A stretch of DNA of 64,000 nucleotides, taken from positions 13,113,001 to 13,177,000 of the forward strand of contig NC_089991.1 of the NCBI RefSeq assembly GCF_036417845.1, given 5' to 3'. The translations under genes were made by a program, and so were the position numbers. Under the pieces are notes generated by a model. That model made no database searches. It was not told the origin of the DNA and saw only the letters and a program-made list of their open reading frames with translations. The DNA is from Apteryx mantelli. Taxonomy: Eukaryota > Chordata > Aves > Apterygiformes > Apterygidae. Positions 22,763-35,700 of this stretch are shown here, piece after piece. Every line of letters starts with the position of its first letter. Position 1 is the stretch's first letter.

Positions 22763-23935
22763 CGCCCTGCGGCCCGGCGCCACGGCCCGCCGGAGGAGCT
22801 GCCGGGCCTTCCTCCGGGCACGTGGACCCGGGGCCGCTCTCACACGTGCCTCTGCTCCCGGGGCAGTGCCTTGGGGCGGCCGAGCCCTCGGGGCAGCCCG
22901 GCTCAGCCGCGGCAACGGAGCATTTTGCAGGACACTTCCACCCTGCCTTCCCCTCGCTCGTGCCCTCCCTCTGCCGCGGGGCTGCAGGCGGCTCCGGCCA
23001 GCCCTGTGCATCCCTGCCTCCGTGCTGAACCCCGCGGACCTGCTGAGACGGTCCGGGCTGCCTCGGGGGGTGGATCCGAACTGGCGCTCAGCTCTGGGCA
23101 GGACCAGCGTCAGCGTTCCCAGGAGGTCATCAGACAAGCTGGTTGCCCGTGGGGCAGATGGGATGGGGATGAGCATCAGGTAGGTGAGGACAGCCCTGAG
23201 GCCGGGAAGGAGCCGAGGGGGAGCAGGCGCTGACCAAGGGGACCCGGTGTTTAGAGTAAGTGGCAAAAGGCGGTAGCTGTGCCGTTCCCCGCCGGAGAAG
23301 CCCTGCTGGAGATGGGAGGTAACAGTGCAGAGAGGTGTCCTGGCTCTCTGCTCCCCTGCTCTGGCCCCCCTGAGCCGACAACGCCCGGGTTGGCTCTGGT
23401 CATTGCTCAGAAAAGTGCTGCTCCTGCCCTTTTCACAGTGAAACCAAGAGTTTCCCCTGCCTGGGACCTGCCGTGGTCCTTGGGGAAGAGGGGGAGCAGG
23501 CAAGGCTTGCACTGCTCCCCTCCACCCCCCTCCTGTAACCTGCTCCCAGGGATTGCTCCCACAGCCCGGGATGCGCCCGCTCAGCGACGTGCAGAAGCCC
23601 CGCCGGCCCCATCTTCCCCCGCAAAGCTGGGCAGGGGCTGCACGCTCGGAGGCGTGTTCAGGGCGCAGAGCGTCCTCCTGCAGGGGAGCAGGCTTCGGCG
23701 GTGACCGCCGGCGGGTCGCGTCCCTCCCTGCCCACGTCCCCGTCGCGGGGAGATGCTGCTGGCCCAGCAGCGGGGACGAGGGGGACCGGAGAGCTGTGGG
23801 ACAACGGCTGGATGCACACAAGCACTTTCCGCTGGGTGCATGCGTGTGGTGGGACAGCAACTGCTCCAGTGGCTGTCGCTGGCCTGTCCCCCCACCCCGG
23901 GTGGGTTTAGCCGGGGTGGGGAGGTGTATGTGTGT

Positions 23936-23974
<39 letters not shown>
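23936..23974. repeat. (GT)n dinucleotide microsatellite
   Basis: About 19 GT units, one interrupted by an ACG near 23937, within the CCDC69 3'UTR. Confidence 0.95.
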
Positions 23975-23975
<1 letters not shown>

Positions 23976-24127
23976 ATGCACCAGGCCGATGTGCTACAGG
24001 CTGTACCAATTACAACTGTAAAAGCAGCAGCCTAAAGAATCCAGTGTCAGCATTTTTGGGGGGAACCGATGCTTGGAGGAGGCTGGTCTGGGAAAACAGT
24101 CAGGGAGCCACTGAATAAACCACTTAT

Positions 24128-24133
24128 TTTACT
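24128..24133 (-). terminator. Possible variant poly(A) signal (AGTAAA) of the PDGFRL-like gene
   Basis: The minus strand reads AGTAAA about 135 bp after the PDGFRL-like stop codon. No canonical AATAAA or ATTAAA is seen between the stop and this point. This is a weak call: AGTAAA is an accepted but uncommon variant. Confidence 0.3.
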
Positions 24134-24265
24134 GCATGAAAAAAAGCAGCAGGAATGCAAAAGGCAGCAAAGGAGCTATTTTGCCCCCATCCCGGACTGG
24201 ACCGAGCATCCCGGCCTCTCCTCGCAAGCAGGCCGGGGGTGATGGCGGGGAGGCTGCGCCCTGGG

Positions 24266-27200
24266 CTAGGCGCCGGCGGGGGCCGGGAGGACGCGGACAC
24301 GGGTAGAGGTGGACCCGGCGCCTTCCAGGGTCTGGGCCTGGCAGGTGTAAAGCCCTTGGGTGCCGGCGCGGGCCTCGTCCACGTAGAGGGTGCTCTCGGC
24401 CTCCTGGCGCACCTGCCCGCCCTGGCGCCGCAGGGCCGCGCGCTCCCGCACGTAGGGCGGGCGCCCCAGCTGCGGGCGGGAGAAGAAGGGGAGGGTTGGG
24501 AGCGTGCGAGGGCGTGGGCACCCCGGTGGTAACGCTGCCGCCTCTGCGGCACAGCTCAGGCACGAGCGAGCCCCAGAGAAGGGTCTTGCAGGTGTGTCCG
24601 GAGGAGCCCAGGGTGCTTCCCATTTTTCCTGCCTCCTTCCCTCTTTCCTGTTGCATATGTGTTTCAGTGGGCTCCCTTCCCAGCGCCGTCCTGCCCTGCC
24701 CTGTGTTGCTGAGCTATCGGGGCCAACACTGCAGTTATTTCCGTCCTTTGTGCTGATCCTTGTTGGGAAAATGCCTCCATCAGCTGCAAAAAGGCAGCCA
24801 GGAAAGCAGACCCCGGCGAGCACAGGGCTCACTCTCCTCCCGATGCCCTCTGCTAGGGCTGGGCGTGCGGGGCCAGGAGCTGGGGTGCTCTTCTGCCCCG
24901 GGCTCGCTCCAGCCAGCCCTCTGTGGCAGGGACCTGCTAACCCCCTGCCCCAAGTAATGCAGAGCACAGAGGGGCTGACCCAGCAGCCGCTCTTACCTGC
25001 TGCCTGGGATATGCCCAGGTGAATGTGATGCTCGCCTCCGGCTCTCCAAGGACGGTGCATGTCACGTTGAAGCTCTCCCCTGGCTGCACAGCAGTGGCTG
25101 AGGCTCTCACTGTAGGTTTGGGGGGAGAGGAGGGGTCTGCAGGGCCAGAGGGAGGTGGGAAGGGAAGGGAAGGGAAGGGGGCAACACATGAAATAGCCTG
25201 ATTTCAGCATGTTCAGTGGCAAGAGACAGCAGCCAAGATGAGCGCGGTGGCCTCATTGCCTGCCTGGGTTGCATGACCTGGCCTAGCCCCTGCCAACAGC
25301 CCTGCTAGCCCATGCGGACCTGCTTGCCCATGCGGACTTGCTTGCCCTGTGCCTGACCACGGGATCAGGTGTTTTACTGAGAGATTTGGGTGCCCATGCT
25401 AGAGATACAGGTTGGCTATGAGTGTCACATCACGCGTTGTCAGGGGGCTGGGAGGAACGGCTCCTGCACAGGACGGCCCTGCTCCGCGAGAGGCTCTTTG
25501 CCAGCAGAGGCAGACAAGGTGTTGCCAGAGGAGCACAGAGGCAGCAACAGGCATTTCCAGGTGTTCAGCCCTCCCCATCTGTCCCAAATCAGCACTATGC
25601 GGCTCAGGTTAAACACCCTCTTTCGCAAAGCGCAAACCCATGCCATGGTCAACTGCGTGAGAAGAGTTGTGCCTTCCCGGGGGCTAGATGCAGCCTGTCT
25701 CCCACCTCACGTCCCCACAGCTATTTAGCAAAACCCAGCAAGTCCTATTAATAAGGGAAACTCTAGGCCAGACTTACAGCTGGCAGGGGCGGATGCCTGC
25801 AGCCCACCAGCTGAACACCCCGAGCGGTGACCTCCTGCTAAGCCGGGCCACTCACAGTTAATATAGATGAGCATGTACTTCGTGGAGATCTGCCTCACTC
25901 CATCCAGGCTGGCTATGCAGAAGAGTGAGCCCGCATATGAGGGCTGGGAGCGGTGGATCATGAAGCCCCTCTGGACATCATAGGAGATGTTGACACCATC
26001 CACAGGCACCTCCTCAGGAGGGAACTCGCGGTGCAGTGTCACCCGGGCCAGCGGGCTGGTCACCTGGCACGGCAGCAGCGTGGGGCGGTTGGCACGCAGC
26101 TGGAGCACCTCGTAGTAATTCTCCGTGGGGATGAAGAGCTCCTGGGGGTCTGGGGGGAGGTCACCGAGACTGGGAGCCTTCCTCGGAGTGGTGAGCCCTT
26201 CCAGCACCCCAGAGGAAACATGCCCCTTGCTCACCAACCTGCTGCCCCCAGGTAGCCCCAAAGCCCTCGGTGAGGGCACGAGTTTCCAGCCAAGCTCCCT
26301 GTGCTCCTGCTGGTCCCAGTGCTGCCTGACCCAGTCCTGCCCGGCCATGCCCACCTCCATAAGAGCACACACACCCTCAGTGCCCCGCAGAGCTGTATAA
26401 GGGCACAGGGTCTTTGCTTGGCACCTCCCAGATCGGGGAGGCTCTGCAAGGAGCAAGTAAAACCTACTGCAAGGCCGTAGAGAGACAGCAAAGCCCTAGT
26501 TCCCCCACTCCCCAGTGCCGAGAAACCCAGAGCCAGGGGCTCCGCAGCTCGTCACGCTAACGAGAGGGCAGAGCATCTCCCGCACACCTAGCTGGGCTTC
26601 TCGGGTGACATGCCCTGGGTCTCCCCCGCATGGAGGCGAATGCCAGCCAGGCCTGTGGGGAGCCCAAGGCAGGTGTCTGACCTGCGAAGAAGATGAAGGT
26701 TTTGCCCGTCCTGTCTTCTCCATCTTGGCACCGGGTGTCAAGGCACTGGAAGGACCAGCAGCTGTACTGGCCGGTGTCTGCAGCCGTGGCGTTCACCACC
26801 TGCATCTGGCTGTACTTCTCAAAGTGCTTGATCCTGGAAGAGAGCGGGCATGGGCTGGCTCGGCCGGGGTGCCCGAGGTGAAGGGCCTCATCGTGGCCGG
26901 ACAGGCAGCAACTCACCCAGGGCGGGAAACACTTGGTAACCGTGGGACGGTCTCGTTCATGGGCTGGGGAATGCAGTTATTGCCCCAAAATCTGGGTATT
27001 TGTGAGCCCCCTTCAGTGTGGGGAAAGCCAGAGGGGTGATGGATGGAGTACACAGCTCTGCTCAAATTAGGGAGCACGGCGGGGGGGGGGCAGCTGTATC
27101 AGACCGAGCTCAAAGTCACCCCAGGGCGCAACCTCCCAGGGCTCTGGGGACAGTGGGAGCCGGATGGGGGCCCCCCCACTTCTGGGCTGCGCAGGGCCCA

Positions 27201-28711
27201 GGGAGCCGGGAGACTGGATCAGCCCCTGCCAGCGCCACGCACCTCAGCCGCGGCCGCTCCTCGTCCTCCAGGTGGGCAGGGTGGCTCCAGCGCACGGCCC
27301 TCCCGCGGCACCGCAGCTCCAGCGTGTCGCCCGCCCGCAGCGCCAGGGCCTCGGCCACCGCCTGGAAGCGCCCCGGCCCCAGCACCCGGAGCAGCACGGG
27401 GGGCCCTGCCGCCTTCACCGGGGGCTGCGCCGTTGGCTGGTGCCGGGGCAGCGCCTGCGCAGGCAGGCGGCCTGCTGCCTGCAGAGGCTTCAGCTCGCCA
27501 CCTCTGGGCTCCTTCGCGGCCTTCTTTCCTGTGGATTTGGGGGGCTTTCCCTTCTTGTGACACTCAGCTGGGGACAAAGAGGAGGAGAGTTACCCCAGGT
27601 CAAACAGTCACGCCGCTCCGAGGGCGACCAAGGAGACAAAGGTTCCAGCTGAGTTTGCAAAATTTGTGCCCACCCGTAGAACAGAGGAAGAGCGAGACCG
27701 TGCACGGATTTGGGAGGCCTGAGAAGGAGGCAGCTGTGGCTCCTGCAGAGGCACCACGCCACTTATCCCACCTCCAGCCCCGCAGCCACGCCAAGGGGCG
27801 AAGGCTGAGGCAGCCTCCTGCGCTGCACCGCAGCCGTGCGTGCACCGGGGGGGCCCACGGCAGGTCGCACACCGGGGGTTGCATGCCCTGGGCTGCACGC
27901 CACGCGCTGCGGCCTCACGGGCCGCAGCGGCAGCCTGGAAGCTGCCAGGGCTGCTCCCGGCTCGCCTGCACAGGAGCTGGTCTGCCCTGGCCGAGGGCCG
28001 AATGCACACACCGAGCACTGTAGCACAAAATCAGAGGTCGCGGGGCAAGGACCTGGCACTGCTGTTGTCCCTGTAACTTCCTGTGCAGTCGTAATTAAAG
28101 GGGGCAGCAGGCAGAACTGCTGGGCAAAGGGAGACGAAGGCGGCAGGGCGAGTCGCCTGGGTCCGAGTGCTGGCGCAGGAGGGCACAAGGTCCCGCTCTC
28201 TGCGCTGCATCTCTGGGTCACACTTGCACAGCGAGTGGTTCGGTTTCCTTGTCGCTATGCCACGTGGCTGCCGGGGGTTGCAGAGAGCAGGAGAAATGCC
28301 TCCGGTTTGGCTGAGGAAGCATCTGGGCCGGTGTGGGGAGGGAGACGGTCCTTTCCTCACCCAGCTCCCCCCATCCCGACTGGCACCACTAGCCCCGCTC
28401 CGCTCTTCCTCGCCGCACAAGTGCCAGCCAAGGTGTCCGGGGGCAGGACATGGCCAAAGGTGCGGAGCAAGCCCCTGCACAGCAGCGGTCCCTGGCATGG
28501 CAGGGTTAAGCAGCCGGCACAGTGTCCTGGCACCCCACGAAGGCATGACTTGCATGGGGCCAGCGAAATGTGCCCGGCCCCGGAAAAAGGGGAAAGGGGA
28601 GTGCTGGGACGGGCTGGGGACTGAGGAGGAACAAGGGTGCAGAAAGGAGAACTTACCTGCAATAAGGAGGAGAAGGCAACAGCCCAGCACAGCCCAGGCC
28701 TTGGCGTTCAT
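24266..28711 (-). CDS. Platelet-derived growth factor receptor-like protein (PDGFRL paralogue), complete
   Basis: This is a secreted immunoglobulin-domain protein related to human PDGFRL (375 aa), which resembles the PDGFR extracellular part without transmembrane or kinase regions. Six minus-strand exons join in frame to 380 aa: 28657-28711, 27243-27567, 26682-26833, 25856-26149, 24997-25109 and 24266-24469. Borders are GT/AG. Exon 1 is a signal peptide (MNAKAWAVLGCCLLLLIAG). Exon 2 has a Lys/Pro-rich linker, then GRFQAVAEALALRAGDTLEL with RCRGRAVRWSHPAHL, the start of Ig domain 1. Exon 3 completes it (NATAADTGQYSCW). Exon 4 is the middle domain (LPCQVTS, VTLHREFPPEEVPVDG, ISYDVQRGF, GSLFCIAS). 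Exons 5-6 form the last domain (FNVTCTVLGEPEASITFTWA, GLYTCQAQTLEG). All domain cysteines are present. I leave the symbol blank because human PDGFRL lies at 8p22, so this looks like a distinct paralogue. No stops or frame breaks were seen. Confidence 0.9.
25155..25180. repeat. (GGGAA)n short tandem repeat
   Basis: About five copies of a 5-bp purine unit in the intron between exons 4 and 5 of the PDGFRL-like gene. Confidence 0.7.
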
Positions 28712-29737
28712 GGCAGGACAGGCAGGTCAAGCCCCCCTTACCCCTCTAAAGCAAGGTTGGGCTACAGAGGTGGCGCAGCAAGGATGGCGAGGGTCCCAGC
28801 GCCTGCAGCTTCGCAGCGAGAGAAAGGTCTGCTCAGCTCTGCCACAAGCAGCTGAGGGGGCCAGAGGGAGGAGGTGAGCACGGGGACAGGGATGAAGCAG
28901 CGGATGCAAGGGAGAGGTTTCAAAGGAGAAGAAAAAATATATATATCAAGTGCTTGACTCTTTTCCTCTCCAAACAAAATTCCTTTCGTAAGGGCTGGCC
29001 ACAAGGGTTCAGGTCCCTCCCGGGGAGGTGAATGGGGCCATTCAGGCCCAAATGCAAAAGAAAACAGCCCCGCCGGTTTGCTCTAGGCTGTACCCTGCTC
29101 TCCAAGGGCGGGGGCCGACAGCGTCCTTCGGCCCAAGGGACCTCTGCTCTCTGCCCCCAGATGAGGGGCTCCCTCTGCAGCAGGGTGGAGGCCCCCAGCA
29201 CAGCGAGCATGGCCCTGTGCCACCAGCAAAGGGGGCTGGGCGCGCGGGGACCAGCCCATCTCCTCTTACTGCCCGTCGCAGGGCCCATGGGGTTATATTC
29301 ATGGCAGGGGGACATGGAGGGAACTACCACCACTCCCAGAATACATCCACCAGACCATCCCTCCCATCCACCCCAAAACCACTAGGTCTGTCCATTCTGT
29401 AGGGACACAGGGCAGCCTTTCCTCACCCACAACCTCCCTATTATCCCTGCAGCACAATCCAGGATTTTTTCCACAAGAAGGATAATACTATCCAGGTTTT
29501 CTTCTTTTCCCTCTCGTCTCCTCTGGGACAGTTGTGACACTGCTAATGTGAACAAGGGGAGCTGGGCATGGGACACCTATGGAGGACATTATGGCAGCTA
29601 TAGAGAGGAGGCTGATGAGGTGACATGTGCGCTCCCTAACCCTAAGTGACAATTGATGGCCACACGCCTCACCCGAGAACATGCTGGCTGGAGGGGTGAC
29701 AACACGGGCAGTCATCTATGACATTCAAAGAGGGTCA
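28712..29737. other. Intergenic/5' flank of the PDGFRL-like gene
   Basis: This is the interval between the PDGFRL-like start codon and the last exon of the CAT pseudogene, both on the minus strand. It should hold the PDGFRL-like promoter, but it is only moderately CpG-rich and shows no clear TATA box. A (AT)n run near 28936-28945 is the only evident simple repeat. Confidence 0.5.
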
Positions 29738-32700
29738 TTAAACACCAGTCAAACTCATTAGAGAAGTTAGCAGTGGCCAGTGCTGCATTTTTGCACAGAT
29801 CCTCAGGCACCCATTTAATACAGCTGCCCAGTCAGGACTCGGTTTGCTCTGGGCAGTAGGGTCCATGCTCCTGGCTGTGCTTCCCAACTCTTCCTGGGGA
29901 GGCGGCCCTCCAGGCTGGCATCTCTCAGCGCTGTGGCGGATCCCATAGCCAAAGTAAATGAAGAAACCTGGGAACAAACAGAACAGTGTGCAGGGATTTT
30001 TCTTCCCTCTCCTCCATACTGCACAACACCACAGCTCACCCCTTTCCGGTCCTTTGGTGGGGACAATTAGCACCACATGTTGGAGCATGTGGTGGTCTCA
30101 CCACCCTTTTATGGTAAGACTGGGCATCTCTTTCTCCACCCATCCACCACCACTCCACATCAAGCACTAACATCATGGGCTTTTGAAACACCCACGTTTT
30201 GCCCAAAGAGGCTTCTGGCGGCTGTGGGACCTCCAGCTTCACGGGGCTCACCAAGAGCCATCCAGAGAAGGCACCACAGCCAAGTGGCTGCGCTGAGACC
30301 AGCCATCAGGTAGCTGTTGATGGTGATGCTGAGCAGCAGCAGGACTGGCAAGCAAGGTACCTGGAGTGAGCAGGCACAAGGCAACAGTGCCTTCAACAAG
30401 AGGCACTGGCCAGCCAGCAGAGCTCCTACAGCCCCCTCTCAGCTCTCCGCTGCTGGGGCTACTTGGCAGCCAGTGAGGGAAGGGCCAGCAAGGTGGAGAG
30501 ACATGAGCTGTGATTCCCAGTTTTGGCTGTGGAGTCTGATGCTCATGAGGGACGGTTTGGCTGACATGCCCTGCACCTGGGAGGAAGGTGCTGTAGGATT
30601 TCAGAGGGAGGGTAGTAAACCACTAATGAAGCCTACCCAGAGCATCAAGACCAGATATCTCTTTACCAAAAAGTTGCTCCAGTTTGCATATCAGGCACTG
30701 GGCTCTGTGCGGGGCTCAGGAGATGTCCCTTCATCTGGCCTGTGACACACCAGGGGAAGAACTAGACATTCCTCACGGTCCCTTTGAAAAACACAGTAAG
30801 CTAGCAGACTCATCCAATAGCACTGTTTAATGTGGATGCAGAAGAGGTCTGGCTGCCAGAGCACAGAGGAAACATCCCCCTGATGACATGCAATATAACC
30901 CTCTTCCCACAGGGATATGGCACTTGTTTCTGTCCCCCACGTCCTTCTCCTTTGGGAAGCCCCCCAGGCACCAGGCTTCTTGCTCACCATGAAGGATGCC
31001 TTCTCCTGGTTCTGCGGCTGCCTCCAGATGAGCATGATGGTCCCCAGGATTCCCAGGAGAGGGAGAGCCAGGCCAGCAACACACTAGGCACCCACTGCCC
31101 AAAGGCACGGCTGCCCTGTGGTGCTCAACGTGCTCACAGCACAGACCAGCACGCCTGGGGACAGACCACAGGCAGCATGTTAGGGGACCGGCCACTCCTG
31201 GGCTGAACCTCCTCCACTCCTCAGTGCAGACTCAAGGCCACTGTTGCATGTGGGAGTGACAGCAGGACAAGCAGGGGCCAGGACTCGAGCCAAATGGTTT
31301 GTCACAGAGAATTTAACTCTTTTCTACCCAGTATTAGATGTCAACTGAGTGAGAGGTGTAGAGGCCCATGCCAGTGCAATCAGTTGCGTGGCTGTCAGGA
31401 GAGGGCAGGAGGGAGCTAGGCAGGCCCTGCCTGCAGTTCATTTTCAGCAAGCATGAACCTGCCAACCCATGCTACCGCCAGGCCTGACTACACCAGAGAC
31501 GCTCTCTATTGGTCCCCCTGGGTTGGCTGCTAGCTCCACTTAAGGCACATTGCTCACAGGCATATTTACAAGCGTCAGAGCACAGACCACCATTTGGGAG
31601 GAATGAGGAGTTGGATGCAGGGGTGGGTGGATGAGACAGACACACCAGAGCTGTACAGCTGGGACCTTTCCATCAGAAGTGTCCTGGAGTGCCAGGTTCA
31701 GGTTGATACCTGAGGAAGAGACAGTTGACATCAAGCCATGTGAAACATGCCACTCTGCTTGGTGCCTGGGAGCTGCATTCCTCCTGTCTTCCCAGCAGCC
31801 CTTAAAAAGCAGGATCTGCAAAGCGATGCTGGGAGGCAACTCACCCCTCTGGTGCTGAAGGTGAACCAAGGCCAGTGCCTTGCTCCTGGTGTGGTCAGCA
31901 CCAAGAGCTCACTAACCCCCACCCCCTGCCCTCCTCAGGCCTGCCCAGCAGCTTCCCTGAGAAGCACACAGCCAGCCACCAGAGAGTAGGCCAGCAGTAT
32001 ACCGATGGACATCATGTCAACAAGGAGGGCCAGGATAGCTGTAGACAGAAGCAGCCCTTTTGGTCTCCTGGAACAGCTGGTGGCACTCTGCTGCTTTCTG
32101 CCCACCTCACCCTTGCTCTCCCTCTACACCCCCAGGTCTCTTTGTAACACCAGCAGCAACAGGACTCGAACATCTCTTTCAGCTGGTAATGCTTCAGTCA
32201 CTCGTGCAAAGCATCCTGCCACCTCCTCCCCAAACAGCTGAGAGACTGCTCCAGTGTCCAGTCCTACCAGGGAGGCTAAATGGTCTCCCACCCACAGCCC
32301 TGCACGGCTGCATGGGCACATTTTCACTCTGCCACATCCTGTGTCTCTGCCTTTCTCTTCTTTAAAGGAAGTTCCCACCATCTTAACTCAGGATTCTCCA
32401 GTCCCGCTTGGTTTCCTCTGCGGGTTTTACATTCAGAAGTATTTTATACTGGAGATATAACACTCAAACAGCTATTGGCAAAAGCATTGTCAAGGGATGA
32501 AGGAATCACTGCCGATTTAGCAGCATGGGCAGACTGTGCCTTAAGGGGTTGGCATTGTCCTGCCAAAAGAAGACATTCACCAAGCTCTGCTCAAGGCTAA
32601 TGGCTATTGCAATAGCTCACCTACCTGTCACTCCTCCAGACACCAGTGTTGCCACCACTGGGCACTGAAGGCCACTAACTTTGGCCAGAGGTCTGAAAAG

Positions 32701-35700
32701 GAGCCCATTGCAATCCATAGCATATTGGATCTGTGGCATGGGGAACATGGAGCCCAGAAGGCTGCAGAGGAGGGAGGAGATGGGTGAGAGAAAGGGTAAA
32801 GCCCAGAAGATGCATCCTGCCTTTTGCTCCTCCTCAGGTGCCAAGGGAGCTCCTGTTCATCTCTGCCAAGTGTGACCTTCTCAAGACCATGTAGACATGG
32901 CCTTCGCCTCCCTCCCAATGGGACAAGAAACAGTGTCTGGGAAGTGGTGTCCACATGTTACCAGGAGACCTGTGTGCTGAGACACCCCAGCCTGCTCCTG
33001 GCAGCCTGTCAGCTGTGGTCATGGTGCCACCAAATGCCTGACCACTTCCCAAGACTTCGGGCTAAAAGCAGCATGCCAACGGGGTCCAGTTGCCATCCTT
33101 GTTCAGGAAGGGGCCAGATGGGAGCAACAAAGATTTGCAAGGACAGGACTGAGTGATTTTGGTTGAACAAGGCAGTGAGAAGGAATTGAATGGGGGATTC
33201 TTGAAAGGGGGATTTTTTTGTCAGCATCAATGAAACATTGCTCTGACATCTGTTGACATCAGGGACTCCCTTACCTGGTAGTCAGGGCACACAGTGACCC
33301 CAGAGCCATCGCGTATTTTGTGCTGCCCAGCCAACATATTCAAAAGCTGCTGGAAGTGGGCTCATTGTGTCCAGGAGGTGATAGGGCACCATCAGGGTGA
33401 GGGTGGCTGAGACCTGCCAGGAAGCAGATGAGGAGGGAGATGACAATCCCCTGGGGGATAGATCTCTGGGGGTTCTTCAGTTCTTCCCCTGGGGAGGACA
33501 AGTTTGGCTGTAAAAACATGCTTATTTAGTGTCCATGCCATGCTAAGAGCCCAGCTCAAGTGTGAGAATGTATCCTACATCCCCTGGCTAGAGCAGAGAG
33601 ACTTTCTAGCAAGGACCACTAGACCTCCTGGGCTTGAGGGCTTATGGAAACAGGGACAGTCTTTGCTTTAGGATTAGCCCACATGGGCTCACGCCATTCC
33701 TCCTCTGAGCATGGAGGCTGGAAGACAGCAACAGTGGCACAGCCGGCAGTGTGCTGATTCCCAGCTTGGCTTCATACCAGCTCCTGTGGCCATGGGGAGA
33801 ATCACTGTTGCGGTTTCCCACCCTGCAGAGGAAGCACACACTGACATCTCTCCCTGCCTTGCTTACCCATGGTAGCAATGCAGTCAAATCCAACAAAAGC
33901 ACAGAAACAGGTAGCAGCTCCAGCCAAGGTCCCAGTGAAACTGTAGGGCGTGAAGTCTCCCATCCCAAAGCCACTGGTTCCATTGGCAGCCACAGACTGG
34001 TTCCTGAAAGGAGGAGGAGGAGGATGTTGGTCAGTACAAAGGGGTCCTGGGATGGGGCCAGGTTGACCAGCCCCATCTAACCTTCTTGCTCCTCTGGGAT
34101 CAGGACTTGGGCTCTTTGGTGCATTGTCAACAGGGCATGGATAAGGAAGAAGCAGGGTTTCCTGGGATAAAGCATTAGGAGGATCACTCAACCATCCCCT
34201 GTCCTCCTCTGAAAGCATGGGGAGAGTGGTTCCCCCCTTGTACCTGGCCCCAGGGGAAGCTGCCTGCAGCAGGTCGTCCTTGCTGAGCTTTCAGTTCCTC
34301 AGGTCACCTTTGATGAAGCCACTCACGGTGACAAAGAGCAGCACAAGCATGTTGAAAGTTGTGAAGCCTTTGCTGACCGCAGTGGATTCTTTCACTCCAA
34401 AGGAAAGCAGCACTGGGGAGCAACAGCACAAAACTGGTCATTTCCCTGGGACAGCGCCAGGCTCGGGGTAGACTTTACTGGGTGTTGGAAATGGGGGGAC
34501 GGTGGCGGGGTCAGAAGGGTTTGCATGAAAGAAAAGGGCAAGTAAGGCAAGGATAAACCACAAGGCCTTCCTTGGTGGAGAATTCTCTGTAATAATTCCC
34601 AAAGTCCCTTTCATTGCCCTTTCCTTGCTCAGGGAAGGCACAGCAAAGCCTCAGGGATGATCAGTGCCATCTAGAGGAGCAGGTCAGGGAGCATCATACC
34701 AGCCAGCAGGACCACCAGGCTGGTGGCAAAGGCACCTGGGTGCTCTGCCAGCCCCACCAAGCTCATGACCACGTGGGCACCCAAAAACTTCCCCATCTTC
34801 TTGCCAAGGAGCTCATCAAAGGTCATGCTTCAGGCCCGGGCAACGCTGGCTGTACCTCAGGAGAGGAGGGCAGCTGGGGAAGATGCCAGTGGCCAAGGGC
34901 AAAAGGCCAACGAGGATGCACACGCTAGAGTCGGCCACCCTCCCCAGGTCGCTCCCCTCTGCAGTTCCCAGCACATCTGGCTGGCTCTTCCCTGATCTGG
35001 CATGTCCATCCGACACTCTGTCAGATATGGTCAAAATACATGGGCAAGCACCTCCTCAGAAATGGCAGCATTTGTTTGCCTCACCAAGATTTTCTTTAAG
35101 AACAATTTTCCATTCCCCTTTTCCATTCTCCCCCTCACAGTCCTCCCTCCTCCTTCCCTCCCTCTCAGAAGCTGTTGAGACTTTCCAGCAAGAGAAAACC
35201 AAGTTTGCAGGATATAAACCAGAGGTTTCCAAGCAACACTTCCCAAAAAGCTAAGGGAAAAGCCTGAGCATCAGAAAGAACAAAAGCAGAATAAGGCTAA
35301 AGGTGTGAACAACTTTCCCCCCCCCTTTCCTTTTTTGGCAAAATTTTCAGTAGGGGAGTGCAATTTACAAAGTCAGCAGCCTCTGTCCCACTGCAGTTTT
35401 TCTTCCCTCTCCTCCCTGCACTCTCCACCAGAAAGGAGAAAGGAAAAATCTTTTTCCTGGGAATGACACGCAGTTGCCAAGAAAACCAGGAGGCATCGAG
35501 GCACCTTATACCAATGACATAGGACAGTAACAGGTTCCACCCGGCAATGAACGTCCACAGCTCGTGGACTGTCACATAGCTGTAGAGATAAGCTGACCTG
35601 GTGAGGGGTACGTGGGCCCCGAATTCAGTATAGCACAGCCCTGTCAGAACAGGCACTGCAGCTGCAATCAGGAAAGAAATAACGATACTTGGGCCGGAGC

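Larger units (their letters stand above)
22763..24135 (+). other. CCDC69 3'UTR with AATAAA at 24114-24119
   Basis: The interval runs from the TAG (22760-22762) to the first canonical polyadenylation signal in this strand, AATAAA at 24114-24119, giving a 3'UTR of about 1.37 kb. It contains a (GT)n microsatellite. The poly(A) site is expected 10-30 bp after the signal, inside or next to the 3'UTR of the opposing PDGFRL-like gene. Confidence 0.6.

Noticed and set aside
22058-23977. A 639-codon minus-strand frame antisense to CCDC69
   Set aside because: It is a GC-rich shadow of CCDC69 exons and 3'UTR starting in a (CA)n repeat, with no domain resemblance.
34816-35034. Alternative frame over the CAT second exon that weakly resembles a membrane segment
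   Set aside because: The neighbouring frame gives the specific CAT motif TFDELLGKKMGKFL and correct splice borders, so this frame is a coincidence.
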